DNA from: Ligustrum vulgare
Taxonomy: Eukaryota > Streptophyta > Magnoliopsida > Lamiales > Oleaceae
Length of the DNA: 64,000 bases
Assembly (NCBI GenBank): GCA_963555705.1
Contig: OY743176.1
Span: 37,866,497 to 37,930,496 of the forward strand
Reading direction: 5' to 3'
The first letter of the stretch is position 1; each line of letters opens with the position of its first letter. Shown here one piece after another: positions 1-8,965 of this stretch. The position numbers and the translations under genes were made by a program. The notes below the pieces were generated by a model that searched no databases, was not told where the DNA came from, and worked only from the letters and a program-made list of their open reading frames with translations.

Positions 1-1946
1 TAAAAACATAAAGAATATTTTCTTTTCATAAAAACATACTTACTTTTCATAAAAACATAAGGTATATTTACCTTTCATAAAAACATACTTGCTTTTCTTA
101 AAAATTGACTTTCACAAGTCACATGACATTCATATGAAATCATAATTTAAATCAATTAATAAGTGCGAGTCTACCTCAAATCCGACGAGTGCAAAGTTGA
201 GCGGGAATGACTTCAATTTCTTTAAATTCTCCGTACGCTTCGTCTTAGCCAATAAGTCACTTTAGTCTATCGAATATATAGTTCAAAATGATAAATTATA
301 ATTTGAGGACTAAAATTGATGTTTTGAAAGTTGATGGACTAAAATGAATACTTTTGAAAGTTCAGGGACTAATATAGATATTTTGAAAGTTGAGGGATTA
401 AAATGAATACTTTCAAAAGTTGGGATTTAAAATCAAATAAAGTAAATCAGCAGGGACTGAATAATAGATTTTGATACTTGAGGGTTTAAAATAAATACTT
501 TTGAAACTTAGGGCTGAAATGATCATTTTAAAACTTGGAGACTGATTTGAAAGACTTTAAAACTATAGGGACCAAAGTTGAAATTTCAAATAATATAAAA
601 TCAACATTTTCTCTCTCCTTCAAATGAATTCAGAGACGCGAGAGAGAGAGAGAGAGGGACGAACGGCGATTGAAATCCTGAGCTGAGGGATTTACTGGTG
701 GAGGTGCTTCTGCCAACGATTCGCCGGTACCACGCCGGCGCAGGGTGCAGAAAAAGGTGGTCAAGGTGAGGTTTCAAATCTAGGGAGTTTAGTGCGAAGT
801 TAGGTGCGAAATCGAAATGTAACCTAGGTTTTGAATTCACGACTTTCCGGCGAAAAACCGATCAATCAGTCGGCGTAGAGGTATTGTTCTGGGTTCTTGG
901 GTTGATTTTGGGTTTTTTCTGATTTGCGATTGAAAATGAAAGTGGGCAGTTGTATGGGACTAGGTTTGGCCGCGATTGTGATGATTCTGACTGTAGGCGA
1001 TTGATGCAAATTGATTTCCAGATTGATGTAGATGATTGGCGTTGAATTGGGAAAACGGATTGAAGGTGGGTAGTTATGGTGACTACTTGAGCCGTGGTTT
1101 CTTGGTTGATTGCAGTGATGAAACAGTGGTTGCTTGGTTCGATTTAGGCAGTCTGCTGATTAGGAATTTGGGTTGTGATCCTGTGGTGGTTTATTGATTG
1201 ATCTTGGTTGAAATATGAAACGAGGCAGTGATAGTGTAGTGACTTTCTTGTGATGTTGAAAATGGTGGACTGGTTTCAAATCTTGGAGGTGATGACTGAT
1301 TCAGTTGTTGGTAAATTTTGGTGATGAATTGAGGGCTTGGTTTTTGGCAGCAAATTGGTGATGATTGCTGATTCTGAAATGGTTCTATGGTGATGTTTGT
1401 ATAAATTTGGTGATGCTCGGTGGTGATTGTGATGAGTGCTAAATTGATAGCTGTATATGGAGGTGAATATATTGTGTTTGTGATCATGTGTTGTGATGAT
1501 AATGGAGAATATAATCATTATGTTCTTGCAAGATAATGAATGCATACGGGTGGTGGAGTTAGTGGGGAATAAAATCATTGAATGGAATAATTATAATTTA
1601 GTTTAATATGATATGGATTTGGTGTAAAGAGAAAAGAAAGGAGGAGAAAACGTGGGGGATGAAATCAACTAAAAATTTAACTATCTTTGATCAAGAAACG
1701 TTTTTAAAACAGATATATTTTTGACTGAAAAATACATTTTGAAAATAATACTTTGAATAAATAATTAAAATAATATAATTTTAGAAATTCGGATTTTAAT
1801 TTAAAATCGAACAAATTCGATATTTCTTGACTTGGCTAGACGAACACGTCGCGGCGTTAACTTCAAAATAATGGGTGAAATAGTAGCGATACAATTTTCT
1901 AAATATTAAAATAATTATTTATTTCATAAAAATCTTGGTCGCTACA
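1..1946 (-). mobile_element. Partial LTR of LARD-like family G
   Basis: This stretch aligns by eye with 47079-48891 and with the matching part of 51936-55047, the two LTRs of element G, in the same orientation. It keeps the ~30-bp repeat block, the GA-rich tract, the GC-richer segment and the terminal GGTCGCTACA at 1937-1946. The left part lies outside the window. What follows at 1947 is not the element's internal region, so this is either a solo LTR or the outer LTR of an element extending left. It is more diverged from G than G's two LTRs are from each other, so it is an older copy. Confidence 0.85.
302..565. repeat. ~30-bp GGGACTAAAAT repeat block in G-family LTR
   Basis: Degenerate direct repeats with core GGGACTAAAATGA followed by ACTTTGAAAGTTGA recur about every 30 bases. 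The same block is seen at 47337-47570 and 53493-53726. It is non-coding and lies upstream of the GA-rich tract of the LTR. Confidence 0.8.
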
Positions 1947-2237
1947 CTTTGATGCAAACCACGCAGCAATTATAGTTACGCAACCCACAAAATATTGAAT
2001 TGACCCAAGAATGCCAAAGAACCACGATTTATGAATCCAACTAAAATCAATTGAACCAAGCAACCAATACAATCACAGAGATATATTGACCTCTTGAGCA
2101 CAAGCAATATTAATTCTCATCGAGATTTGATCAAACAAGATTAACTCGCAAGTTCGAATTGTATTCAATGAAGAATAGAGTTTGAAAGCAAATTTGTCTC
2201 ACAAAAATGTCAATAATAGTCTGTCTAATAATGAAGA
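1947..2237 (-). mobile_element. Probable R-U5 part of the 3' LTR of gypsy element B
   Basis: On the minus strand this reads as a typical gypsy R-U5 with no ORF. It would directly continue the B LTR that stops at 5383 if element A (2238-5382) were removed. The flanks of A are gaaga (2233-2237) and gaaaa (5383-5387), a five-base duplication with one mismatch. The far end is cut by the G-family LTR at 1946. The assignment is inferred from position and sequence character, because the 5' LTR of B lacks this part. Confidence 0.5.
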
Positions 2238-2397
2238 TGATGTGATCCGGAAAAGGCGTCAAAACTGAGAAATCAAGATACGGGCAATTCAACAATATTC
2301 TACATGGAAAAATGAACAAGTTTCGTGTTGGGCTCGAGTCGAGATTCAAATCACGTCAACGGATCAGAAAATCAGAAAATTGGGCAGAAGATACGTT

Positions 2398-2600
2398 ACG
2401 GCCGTAACATTGTTTCTCATGGCCGTAACTTATGGATTTCACGGCCGCATCACATTCCTCACGGCCGTAAATTAAAATTGGTATTTTTGTTCAGAAGGAG
2501 ATTTACGGCCGTAACATCAATCTTCACGGCCGTAACTAATATGGTGACATTTTGATCAGAGAAGGACTTACGGCCGTAAGTCCGACTTTTACGGCCGTAA
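2398..2600. repeat. Phased TTACGGCCGTAA palindrome array
   Basis: ACGGCCGTAA, or a one-base variant, starts at 2398, 2419, 2441, 2461, 2505, 2526, 2570 and 2591. All fall close to a grid of about 21.5 bases with two positions empty. The core with flanking TT is a perfect 12-bp palindrome containing two CpGs, in otherwise AT-rich DNA. It lies upstream of the TATA-like box, so it belongs to U3 and may be a promoter or chromatin element. Confidence 0.85.
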
Positions 2601-2773
2601 GCGGTGCAAATATGATTTTTCGGGATTTTAGTATTTCAATTGATTTGTATTTCCTTTATTGGGTTTTAATTATTTTTGATAATTTTGGTTATTTTGGTAT
2701 TTTAGTTATTTTAGGTATTTTAGCCTAATTAGAATTCTATTCAGAGTCAGTTAGCGATTAGGTTTTATTTTGC

Positions 2774-2827
2774 CTATTTATATGCTTTTCCATTCAATGT
2801 AAAAATAGAATACTTTTGATGAATAAA
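2774..2827 (+). promoter_or_regulatory. LTR core promoter and poly(A) signal
   Basis: CTATTTATATG (2774-2784) is a TATA-like box. AATAAA (2822-2827) follows within 40 bases, as expected for the U3/R boundary of a gypsy LTR. The same pair recurs in the LTRs at 11608, 20715 (minus), 33462 and 63250 (minus). The start site itself cannot be read from sequence. Confidence 0.6.
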
Positions 2828-3133
2828 ATTATTGAGTGTTTTTACTCTCTCTAAAGGTGAGAATTTTCCCTTTAAACATCGAACTTATCAAGATAGAAAT
2901 CTTGTGGCGTTCAAATCAATTGAACTTATCAAGGATCTGGACATTCCTTGTGGCGTTCCCCCTTTGTGGTTCTTATCTCCGCATCGTAACGGGTCTCGGG
3001 TTTAATATACCCCTGGTTCTTGCGTCGTGAGGTCGGGGTTGCGTTGTTATCGTCCGTTCCAACCTGGATTCGGAACTTTCTAAGCGTTATTCCGCGAGCT
3101 ACGACGAGGACCCCCTCCCGGGTTCTCATCATA

Positions 3134-3145
3134 TGGTATCAGAGC
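3134..3145 (+). other. PBS of element A, initiator tRNA-Met
   Basis: TGGTATCAGAGC begins two bases after the LTR end and complements the 3' end of plant initiator tRNA-Met, the usual primer of chromoviruses. Confidence 0.9.
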
Positions 3146-3456
3146 TGGACTCTGGATTCAGGTTCTTGTGTTTTTCTATCCAGCTTGATTTTTATGTTTA
3201 TCATCGAGTCCCATGAAAATCATCCATATCCTATTTTTGTTGTTTGAGTTTTTGTTTTCAATTTTTCTTGTTCTTCTTGCCAGTAAATTTTTTTCCAGTT
3301 TGATCCATAAGAGTCGTCCTAAAAAAATCAAAAGTGTTTTTCTTATTCGATTGTTTTCCAAATCCTGTCCCGTTTGTTTTGTTGCGTTCGTGTCGAAATT
3401 TCGGATTTTATTAAAAAAAAAAATTATTATTTTTTTATTATTTTTATTAACTCCGA

Positions 3457-3640
3457 AATTCAAGAACCACTTTCTTGAATTTCCTTAAATTCTTGATAAT
3501 TCCTTGCCTTGCAAGTCAAATTAAAATTCTTGATATTCCTTCCTTTCTAGTCAAAATTCAAGAACCACTTTCTTGAATTTCTACAATATTCTTGATATTC
3601 TTTCTTTCGAGTCAAATTCAAGAACCACTTTCTTGAATTT
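3457..3640 (+). repeat. Three leader inverted repeats
   Basis: Three copies, at 3457-3483, 3554-3580 and 3614-3640, read AAATTCAAGAA, then a few bases, then TTCTTGAATTT, so each can fold into a stem of about 11 bp. They lie in the untranslated leader between PBS and ORF. Element E has the equivalent set at about 20160-20370. The position suits a packaging or dimerisation signal, but that is inference. Confidence 0.7.
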
Positions 3641-3760
3641 CTTTAAAATTCTTGATATTGTTTTCCTTTTCGAGTCGAGATTAAATTCCTTCTTGCTATT
3701 TGTCAATATCTAGATCCTCTTATTTTGAATCTCTCAAATTTTTGAAAGCTACATAAAGGG

Positions 3761-5089
3761 ATGAATTATGAGTTCGATCCTACCTTCCAGACTAGGTGTC
3801 ATGTGGGCAGTAAAGTGTGCAATATTATTATTGATAAGGAGTATTATTGCGATCTGGCCAGTACCACCATGGTTGAGGAGTTGGGCTTACCTTTACTACC
3901 ACATCCCAATCCTTATAGGCTGACGTGGTTAAAGGAGTGTGGGCAGGTAAATGTAACCCATGGGGTTATTGTGAAATTGGCACTTGGAAGATATAGCGAT
4001 GAATTTTGGTGTGATGTGGTGCCTCTAGAATCTTGTGACATCTTGTTGAGTAGATCGTGGAAGTGTAAGAGGAAAGAGTCTACGATAAGCATAGGAATAT
4101 ATATAAATTTGTTAGGGATGGGAAAAGTATTAAGCTTATGCCATGAACCCCGGAAGAAATACTTGAAGAGAAATTATTGCGAGAAAGGTGAGCAAAGAAA
4201 ATTCGGAGATGATAAATGGAGTATGAAGGATGAATTCATGGAGATGGCCAAGGAATTAATACAGTTAAATAAAGAGATGAAGGAACGAGATGCTAGGAAA
4301 AAGTTAGCCGAGTTGCAAGAGAGAGAAAGGGGAAGAGAGGAAGTAGTTAAATTACAAGAAAAACCTTTAGAAATGATTGTTGAGAAGAAGGAGGAAGACT
4401 TGAGGAAAGAGTTAGAAGATAAAAATTTGTGTAGTGTTGAGGTGGTGCCTAATCATGTCAATAAAATTATTTATGAGGAGGTGCATGAGCAAAAGCATGA
4501 GAAATTAGGAGAGGTGGTAGAATCCATAAATTTAGGAGTGGAGGTTGAGTGTGCGAAAAAAGAATTAGAAGTAGTTGAAGAGACCCCGAATTTTGTGGTA
4601 GGAGATGAAAAGGTGGAGTTAGGAGATCAAACTGCAATATTTGATGAGAAAAAATTGGAAGTTGGGCATGAAGAATTAGAAAAGGTGGTAGAGTCCAAAA
4701 ATTTGGAAGAGGAGGTTGCGCGTGAGAATGTGGAGTTAGAAGAATTGGTTGAGTTTGGGAGTAAAAAGATAGAAGAGGTTGAGCAAGAAATTGCAAAGAA
4801 GGAAGGAGGTGAAGAGCGGAATTTTGTTGTTGGGAAAAATGAATTGGAAATAATTCATCATGAATACACGGATCCACACCTTGTGTCTCATGAAACTAAC
4901 ATTTCCCTCCCTATTTTGTTTGACTCTTTTTTGCAGGTTGATTACACATGGAAGTCTGAGTCAAGTTCACGTTGGCAAATTAACCTCGTGTTTCAATACA
5001 TTCGTGTTCAACAATTGGAGGATTGTCGTCTATTAAATTCATGTCATGTAGTCCACAATTTTCCTTTTGATCCAGGAGGTACAGTTTGA
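3761..5089 (+). CDS. Inactive-protease/coiled-coil protein of element A
   Basis: A 442-residue single ORF starting at ATG. Residues 1-105 match the retropepsin domain of elements B-D (cysteine-containing N-terminus, ASTT.VE.LGLPLL.HP.PYRL.WL, CDVVP...ILL.R), but the catalytic D-S/T-G is D25-K26-E27, so proteolysis is unlikely. Residues 150-355 are Glu/Lys-rich heptad-like repeats, probably coiled coil. Residues 375-442 hold NISLP..F.SFLQ, which resembles the stretch before RT in the gypsy polyproteins, and end FPFDPGGTV. Compared with E, residues 106-140 are read in a shifted frame because of small compensating indels. The same D-K-E occurs in E, so the change predates both copies. The function is unknown; an accessory or Gag-like role is possible. 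Confidence 0.75.
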   Translation: MNYEFDPTFQTRCHVGSKVCNIIIDKEYYCDLASTTMVEELGLPLLPHPNPYRLTWLKECGQVNVTHGVIVKLALGRYSDEFWCDVVPLESCDILLSRSWKCKRKESTISIGIYINLLGMGKVLSLCHEPRKKYLKRNYCEKGEQRKFGDDKWSMKDEFMEMAKELIQLNKEMKERDARKKLAELQERERGREEVVKLQEKPLEMIVEKKEEDLRKELEDKNLCSVEVVPNHVNKIIYEEVHEQKHEKLGEVVESINLGVEVECAKKELEVVEETPNFVVGDEKVELGDQTAIFDEKKLEVGHEELEKVVESKNLEEEVARENVELEELVEFGSKKIEEVEQEIAKKEGGEERNFVVGKNELEIIHHEYTDPHLVSHETNISLPILFDSFLQVDYTWKSESSSRWQINLVFQYIRVQQLEDCRLLNSCHVVHNFPFDPGGTV

Positions 5090-5107
5090 TTTTTCAAGAA
5101 CAACACC

Positions 5108-5126
5108 ATGATTCGGGACGAATCAT
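5108..5126 (+). repeat. Upstream copy of the PPT-proximal hairpin
   Basis: ATGATTCG-GGA-CGAATCAT, followed by AAGAAGGAGGGA, is a second hairpin-plus-purine-tract module about 185 bases before the functional one at 5293-5328. Element E also has an extra copy near 18766-18784. Confidence 0.7.
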
Positions 5127-5292
5127 CCTAAAGAAGGAGGGAATGGTACGAATCAGGGTGGGATTGACGGGAAAATCTATAATTCAAGCCAAAACAAGAA
5201 GTCAAGCAGGTTCGGAGAACGTCAAAGATCAAACATTGCTTATACGAAGAAGGTTCGAGGCTAAACCAAGTGAGCAAGTCAAGAACAGCTTT

Positions 5293-5328
5293 ATGATTCG
5301 AGACGAATCATCTTAAAGGAAAAGGGGA
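5293..5328 (+). other. PPT of element A with upstream hairpin
   Basis: The purine run AAAGGAAAAGGGGA (5315-5328) directly precedes the LTR start TGATG. Seventeen bases before the LTR ends an inverted repeat ATGATTCG-AGA-CGAATCAT (5293-5311). A hairpin at the same offset is found in B, C, E, G and K. Confidence 0.8.
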
Positions 5329-5382
5329 TGATGTGATCCGGAAAAGAAGCTACGACGAGGACCCCCACCCGGGTTCTCATCA
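5329..5382 (+). repeat. Collapsed 3' LTR of element A (54 bp)
   Basis: Begins TGATGTGATCCGGAAAAGAAGCT, then jumps straight to the last ~30 bases of the LTR. The start matches the extended LTR variant at 33462. The join lies at AGCT, present on both sides (AAGAAGCT and CGCGAGCT), which fits a deletion of about 800 bases through microhomology. Confidence 0.75.
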
Positions 5383-5911
5383 GAAAATTACATCCCTTTA
5401 AATAGGGTTAGATTTGGCTTTAGGAGCCCTAATTCAACTAGGAAGGAAATTGCTCAAATACGGAAAGAAATAAAAATAATAGAAAATTAAGGATTTCACG
5501 CGTATTGATAGTTACGTCCGTTACTTCCTTCTTCACGGCCGTAAGTAGCTTACTGTTTAATAGTTACGGCCGTGAGACTTAATTTACGGTCGTAAGTCAA
5601 ACTTATCGCAATTTCAGTTTTCAGCAGTGGACTCGTTACGGTTGTAAGCATTATAGAGTTACGGTCGTAATTCTGAAACTTCACAACTTCCTTCGACGGC
5701 TTGAATGAGGTTGATCCACTCGTCGTCTTGGCTAGTCTCCAACACGGAACTTGCTTCTTTTGCAGCCATGAACATAGCTTTTTCCACCGTTTCTTGTACT
5801 AGCTTGTCCATTACTTCGTTGGCCCTCTTCGTTTGCAATTGAGTCATCGGTCCTCCTTTGATTATCAACGGATCTTTGCACGGGCTTGTATTCATGGTCT
5901 GGATCACATCA
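5383..5911 (-). repeat. 3' LTR of element B (U3 part)
   Basis: On the minus strand it starts TGATGTGATCCAGACC just after the purine tract at 5912-5925. It encodes the C-terminal tail of pol and carries ACGGCCGTAA-type motifs at about 5535, 5566, 5586, 5638 and 5661. It is interrupted at 5383 by element A. Positions 5560-5911 match the 5' LTR remnant at 10898-11247 closely. Confidence 0.8.
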
Positions 5912-6994
5912 TCCCCTCCCTCCTCGAAAGGATTCGACCTCGAATCTGTACCTGCATCAAACGGAGACAGATCAGAAACATTAAACATAGCCAAAATATT
6001 ATACTCACCAGGAAGATCTAGTTTACAGGCATTGTTGTTGATCCTTTCAGTCACTTGGAATGGATCATCTCCTCGCGGTTGTAACTTTGTTTTGCGTTGT
6101 TCCAGAAACCGCTCATTCCTCAAATGTACCCAAACCCAATCACCGGGTTCAAAGATGACGCTTTTTCTTCCTTTGTTAGCCTGCGATGCATAATTTTCAT
6201 ATTTCTTTTCAATTGCCAACATCACCTTGTCGTGGAGTGATTTAACCATCTCAGGCTTTTTCTTTCCATCCAAACTACTACATTCATTCACGGGTAAATG
6301 AATTAAATCCAATGGTGTTAGCGGATTAAAACCATAAACAATTTTAAATGGTGAACAAGAAGTAGTAGAATGTATAGCCCTATTATATGTAAATTCAAAA
6401 ATGGTAAACACTCTTTCCGATTTTTCAGATTTTTATTGATTTATGGTGCACAACAATTGAATCATGGTCCTATTTACTACCTCGGTCTGTGGGTGACAAG
6501 TTGTAGAGAAAAGTAGTTTTGTTCCCAGTTTATTCAACAAGACTCTCCAAAAATGACTAAGGAACTTAACATCCCTATCCTAGACGATACTTTTAGGAAC
6601 CCCATGTAAGACTTCCCTAAAGAAAATATCAGCTATGTTGGTAGCATCATCAGTTTTGTGGCATGGTATGAAATGTGTCATTTTACTAAAGCGATCTACT
6701 ACCACAAAATCGAATCTCTTCCCTTCTTAGTCCTTGGTAATCCCAAAACAAAATCCATAGAGATATCGACCCAAGGCTCACTAGGGACGGGGCATATATA
6801 ATCCATGGGGTTTAATCCTATATTTTGCCTTCTTGCAAGTAATGCATCTACATCTAATACAAACCCGAATCACATCAATCTTCATCTTAGGCCAATAGAA
6901 ATGTTCACTTAGGATTTCGAAGGTCTTTTTAACCCCAAAATGACCCATTAAACCTCCAGTCCTCCACTATGGGTCTCTCTCATAAGTAACTCTC
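5659..6994 (-). pseudogene. Integrase and C-terminal tail of element B
   Basis: The minus strand holds decayed integrase (zinc-binding region near 6850-6970, then catalytic-core fragments) and an open stretch 6411-5659 with [46 protein letters not shown] and FDAGTDSRSNPFEEGGDD. After the PPT the frame continues into the LTR with GGPMTQLQTKRANEVMDKL and ends at 5659. A tail of this kind encoded in the LTR is known from CRM elements. Stops and indels between 6412 and 6990 make it non-functional. Confidence 0.85.
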
Positions 6995-7601
6995 TCATTG
7001 AACACCTAGGGACACACAATTTATTTTTTCGGAATAAGTAATCATTATGTTTAAAGAATCTATCCACAGCCCCCTTACCACATGAATCATAAATACTAGA
7101 AAAGTCCGGATCATTAGCATACATGTCCTTAATACAAACCCAAGTAATTTAGCATTCAAAGAAGTTAAAAGTATATACCTTCGAGACAATGCATCAGCCA
7201 CCACATTTTCCTTACATTGTTTGTACAGGATGACATAGGGAAAGGTTTCGATGAACTCTACCCACCTTGCATGTCGCTCAGCTTAGCTTGACCCCTCAAA
7301 TGCTTCAAGGACTCACGATCAGTGTGAATCACGAACTCCCGTGGCCACAAGTAATATTGCCATGTCTCCAAAGCCCGCACAAGTGAGTACAACTCCTTGT
7401 CATATGTGGGGTAATTAAGAGCAGCACCCTTTAGCTTTTCACTAAAATAGGCTCTTGGCCTTCGATCCTGCATTAAAACAGCTCCAATACCTAGCCCCGA
7501 GGCATCACATTAAATCTCAAAAGCCTTGTCAAAATTAGGGAGTGATAAAACCCGTGCTTTATACAACATTTTTTTGATGGTCTCAAATGCATGCTCCTGT
7601 T
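6995..7601 (-). pseudogene. RNase H region of element B
   Basis: Contains [22 protein letters not shown] with the following [10 protein letters not shown], and farther on VADALSRRY, the typical RH and linker motifs of chromoviruses. Stops at about 7205-7257 and 7474-7510 break the frame. Confidence 0.85.
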
Positions 7602-8449
7602 CTACACCCCATTTAAAACCTGCATTTTTTTGACAATTTCTGTGAATGGTGCTGCAATTGTGCTAAAATCCTTAACAAAACACCTATAAATTTTATTAGT
7701 CAAGCCATGAAAACTTCTAACCTCAGTTATGCTTTTAGGTGTTGGCCATTCTTTAATAGCTTTGACTTTTTCCTCATCTACTTCTATTCCCTTTGCACTA
7801 ACCACATAGCCAAGAAACACAACTTTTTCCATGCAAAAACTACACTTTTTAAAATTAGCAAAAAGTTGTTCTTTCCTCAACACCACAAGCACAAACCTAA
7901 CATGTTTTACATGCTCTTCTAAGCCTTTACTATACACCAAGATATCATCGAAGTAAACTACAACGAATTTACCTATAAATGCACGTAAAACATGATTCAT
8001 TACCCGCATAAATGTGCTAGGTGCATTGGTAAGTCCAAACGCCATAACTAACCATTCATACAAGCTATATTTAGTTTTAAAAGCAGTTTTTCACTAATCG
8101 CCTTCCCTCATGCGGATTTGGTGATATACACTTTTAAGATCAATTTTACTAAATATGCTAGAGCCATGCAATTCATCCAACATATCATCTAACCTAGGAA
8201 TAGGATGACGATACTTCACTGTTATGTTGTTGATGGCTCTACAACCAACACACATTCTCCAAGTTCCGTCTTTCTTTGGCACAAGCAATACGGGTACGGC
8301 ACATGAACTCATGCTCTCCCTTATGTACCCCTTGCTCATCAATTCCTCCACTTGCCTTTGAAGCTTCTTCGTCTCCTGGGATTACTTCTATAAGCTGGCC
8401 GGTTTGGAATGACTGCTCCAGGTACAAAATCAATCTGATGCTCAATACC
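7602..8449 (-). pseudogene. Reverse transcriptase of element B
   Basis: Two open blocks. 8351-8094 has the fingers motifs ([44 protein letters not shown]). 8063-7602 has the palm with [13 protein letters not shown] and the catalytic [12 protein letters not shown] frameshift and stop near 8064-8093 separate them. In CRAINN the preceding residue is Gly where relatives have Asp (CVGCRA for CVDCRA). Confidence 0.88.
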
Positions 8450-8881
8450 TCAAATGGGTGGCAACCCATTAGGTATATCCTCCGGAAATACATCGTCAAA
8501 TTCCTGCAAGAGAGAAATAGCCAAACTAGGGAGGGATATGTTAGTTTCCTCAAGGGTAAGGAATAATTCCTTGTACAACAAAAGGACCATTGGTCGATTT
8601 TTCACGAAAGCCTTCTTGATTTCACTACTTTTTGCATAGAAACTCACTTTTGATTTTTCTTTTCTGGCACTCTTCGCTCCCTCTCCTTTTTTTGAGGTAT
8701 GTACCAAAACACTCTTTTTTTCTCTCGCCTCTCCTTTTTCTGGAGTCGTGGCTTTGGCCCTCTTTTCCTCTTCTTTTTCTGAGGTCGTGGTCTCAGCTCT
8801 CCTTTTCTCAAGTTTCCTCACCATTTGTTCTTTATCATTTTTCAATTTTACTTGATCTACATAAACTTGTGATGGTGTCAA
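8450..8881 (-). pseudogene. Protease-RT linker of element B
   Basis: Encodes a Lys/Glu-rich linker (repeated TT.EK.E.EK) followed by KVSFYAKSSEIKKA, LEETNISLPSLAISLLQEF and FPEDIPNGLPPI, the segment leading into RT in Ty3/gypsy polyproteins. The linker corresponds to the 16-residue repeats of element C. Confidence 0.8.
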
Positions 8882-8965
8882 TGGTGTAAGTGTACTATTT
8901 CACCCATCCTTGGTAAAACTATATTTATTTTTATACCCGTCATGTGTCACCTTCCTATCATATTG

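Larger units (their letters stand above)
2238..3131 (+). repeat. 5' LTR of element A
   Basis: Begins TGATGTGATCCGG and ends GGTTCTCATCA. In order it holds a palindrome array (2398-2600), an AT-rich spacer, a TATA-like box (2774-2784), an AATAAA (2822-2827), two imperfect repeats built on GAACTTATCAAG and TTGTGGCGTTC, and a GC-richer U5. Boundaries are fixed by the adjacent PBS and by the same ends flanked by TSDs in the copies at 11608-12465 and 13860-21602. Confidence 0.9.
2238..5382 (+). mobile_element. Non-autonomous Ty3/gypsy element A
   Basis: A complete short element: 5' LTR 2238-3131, PBS 3134-3145, leader to 3760, one ORF 3761-5089, PPT 5315-5328 and a collapsed 54-base 3' LTR at 5329-5382. 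It has no RT or integrase. Its LTR is shared with element E, the solo LTRs at 11608 and 33462 and the LTR at 63250, and its U5 closely resembles that of autonomous element C. Transposition in trans by a C-like partner is the natural inference. It sits in the 3' LTR of element B. Confidence 0.85.

Noticed and set aside
2398..2600. CRISPR-like array of evenly spaced repeats
   Set aside because: Repeats are only 10-12 bp and palindromic, spacers are 9-34 bases and related to each other, there are no cas genes, and the context is a plant LTR.
4467..4877. 136-codon minus-strand open frame
   Set aside because: Shadow of the Glu/Lys-rich hinge of the element A ORF (antisense of GAA/GAG/AAG-rich sequence).
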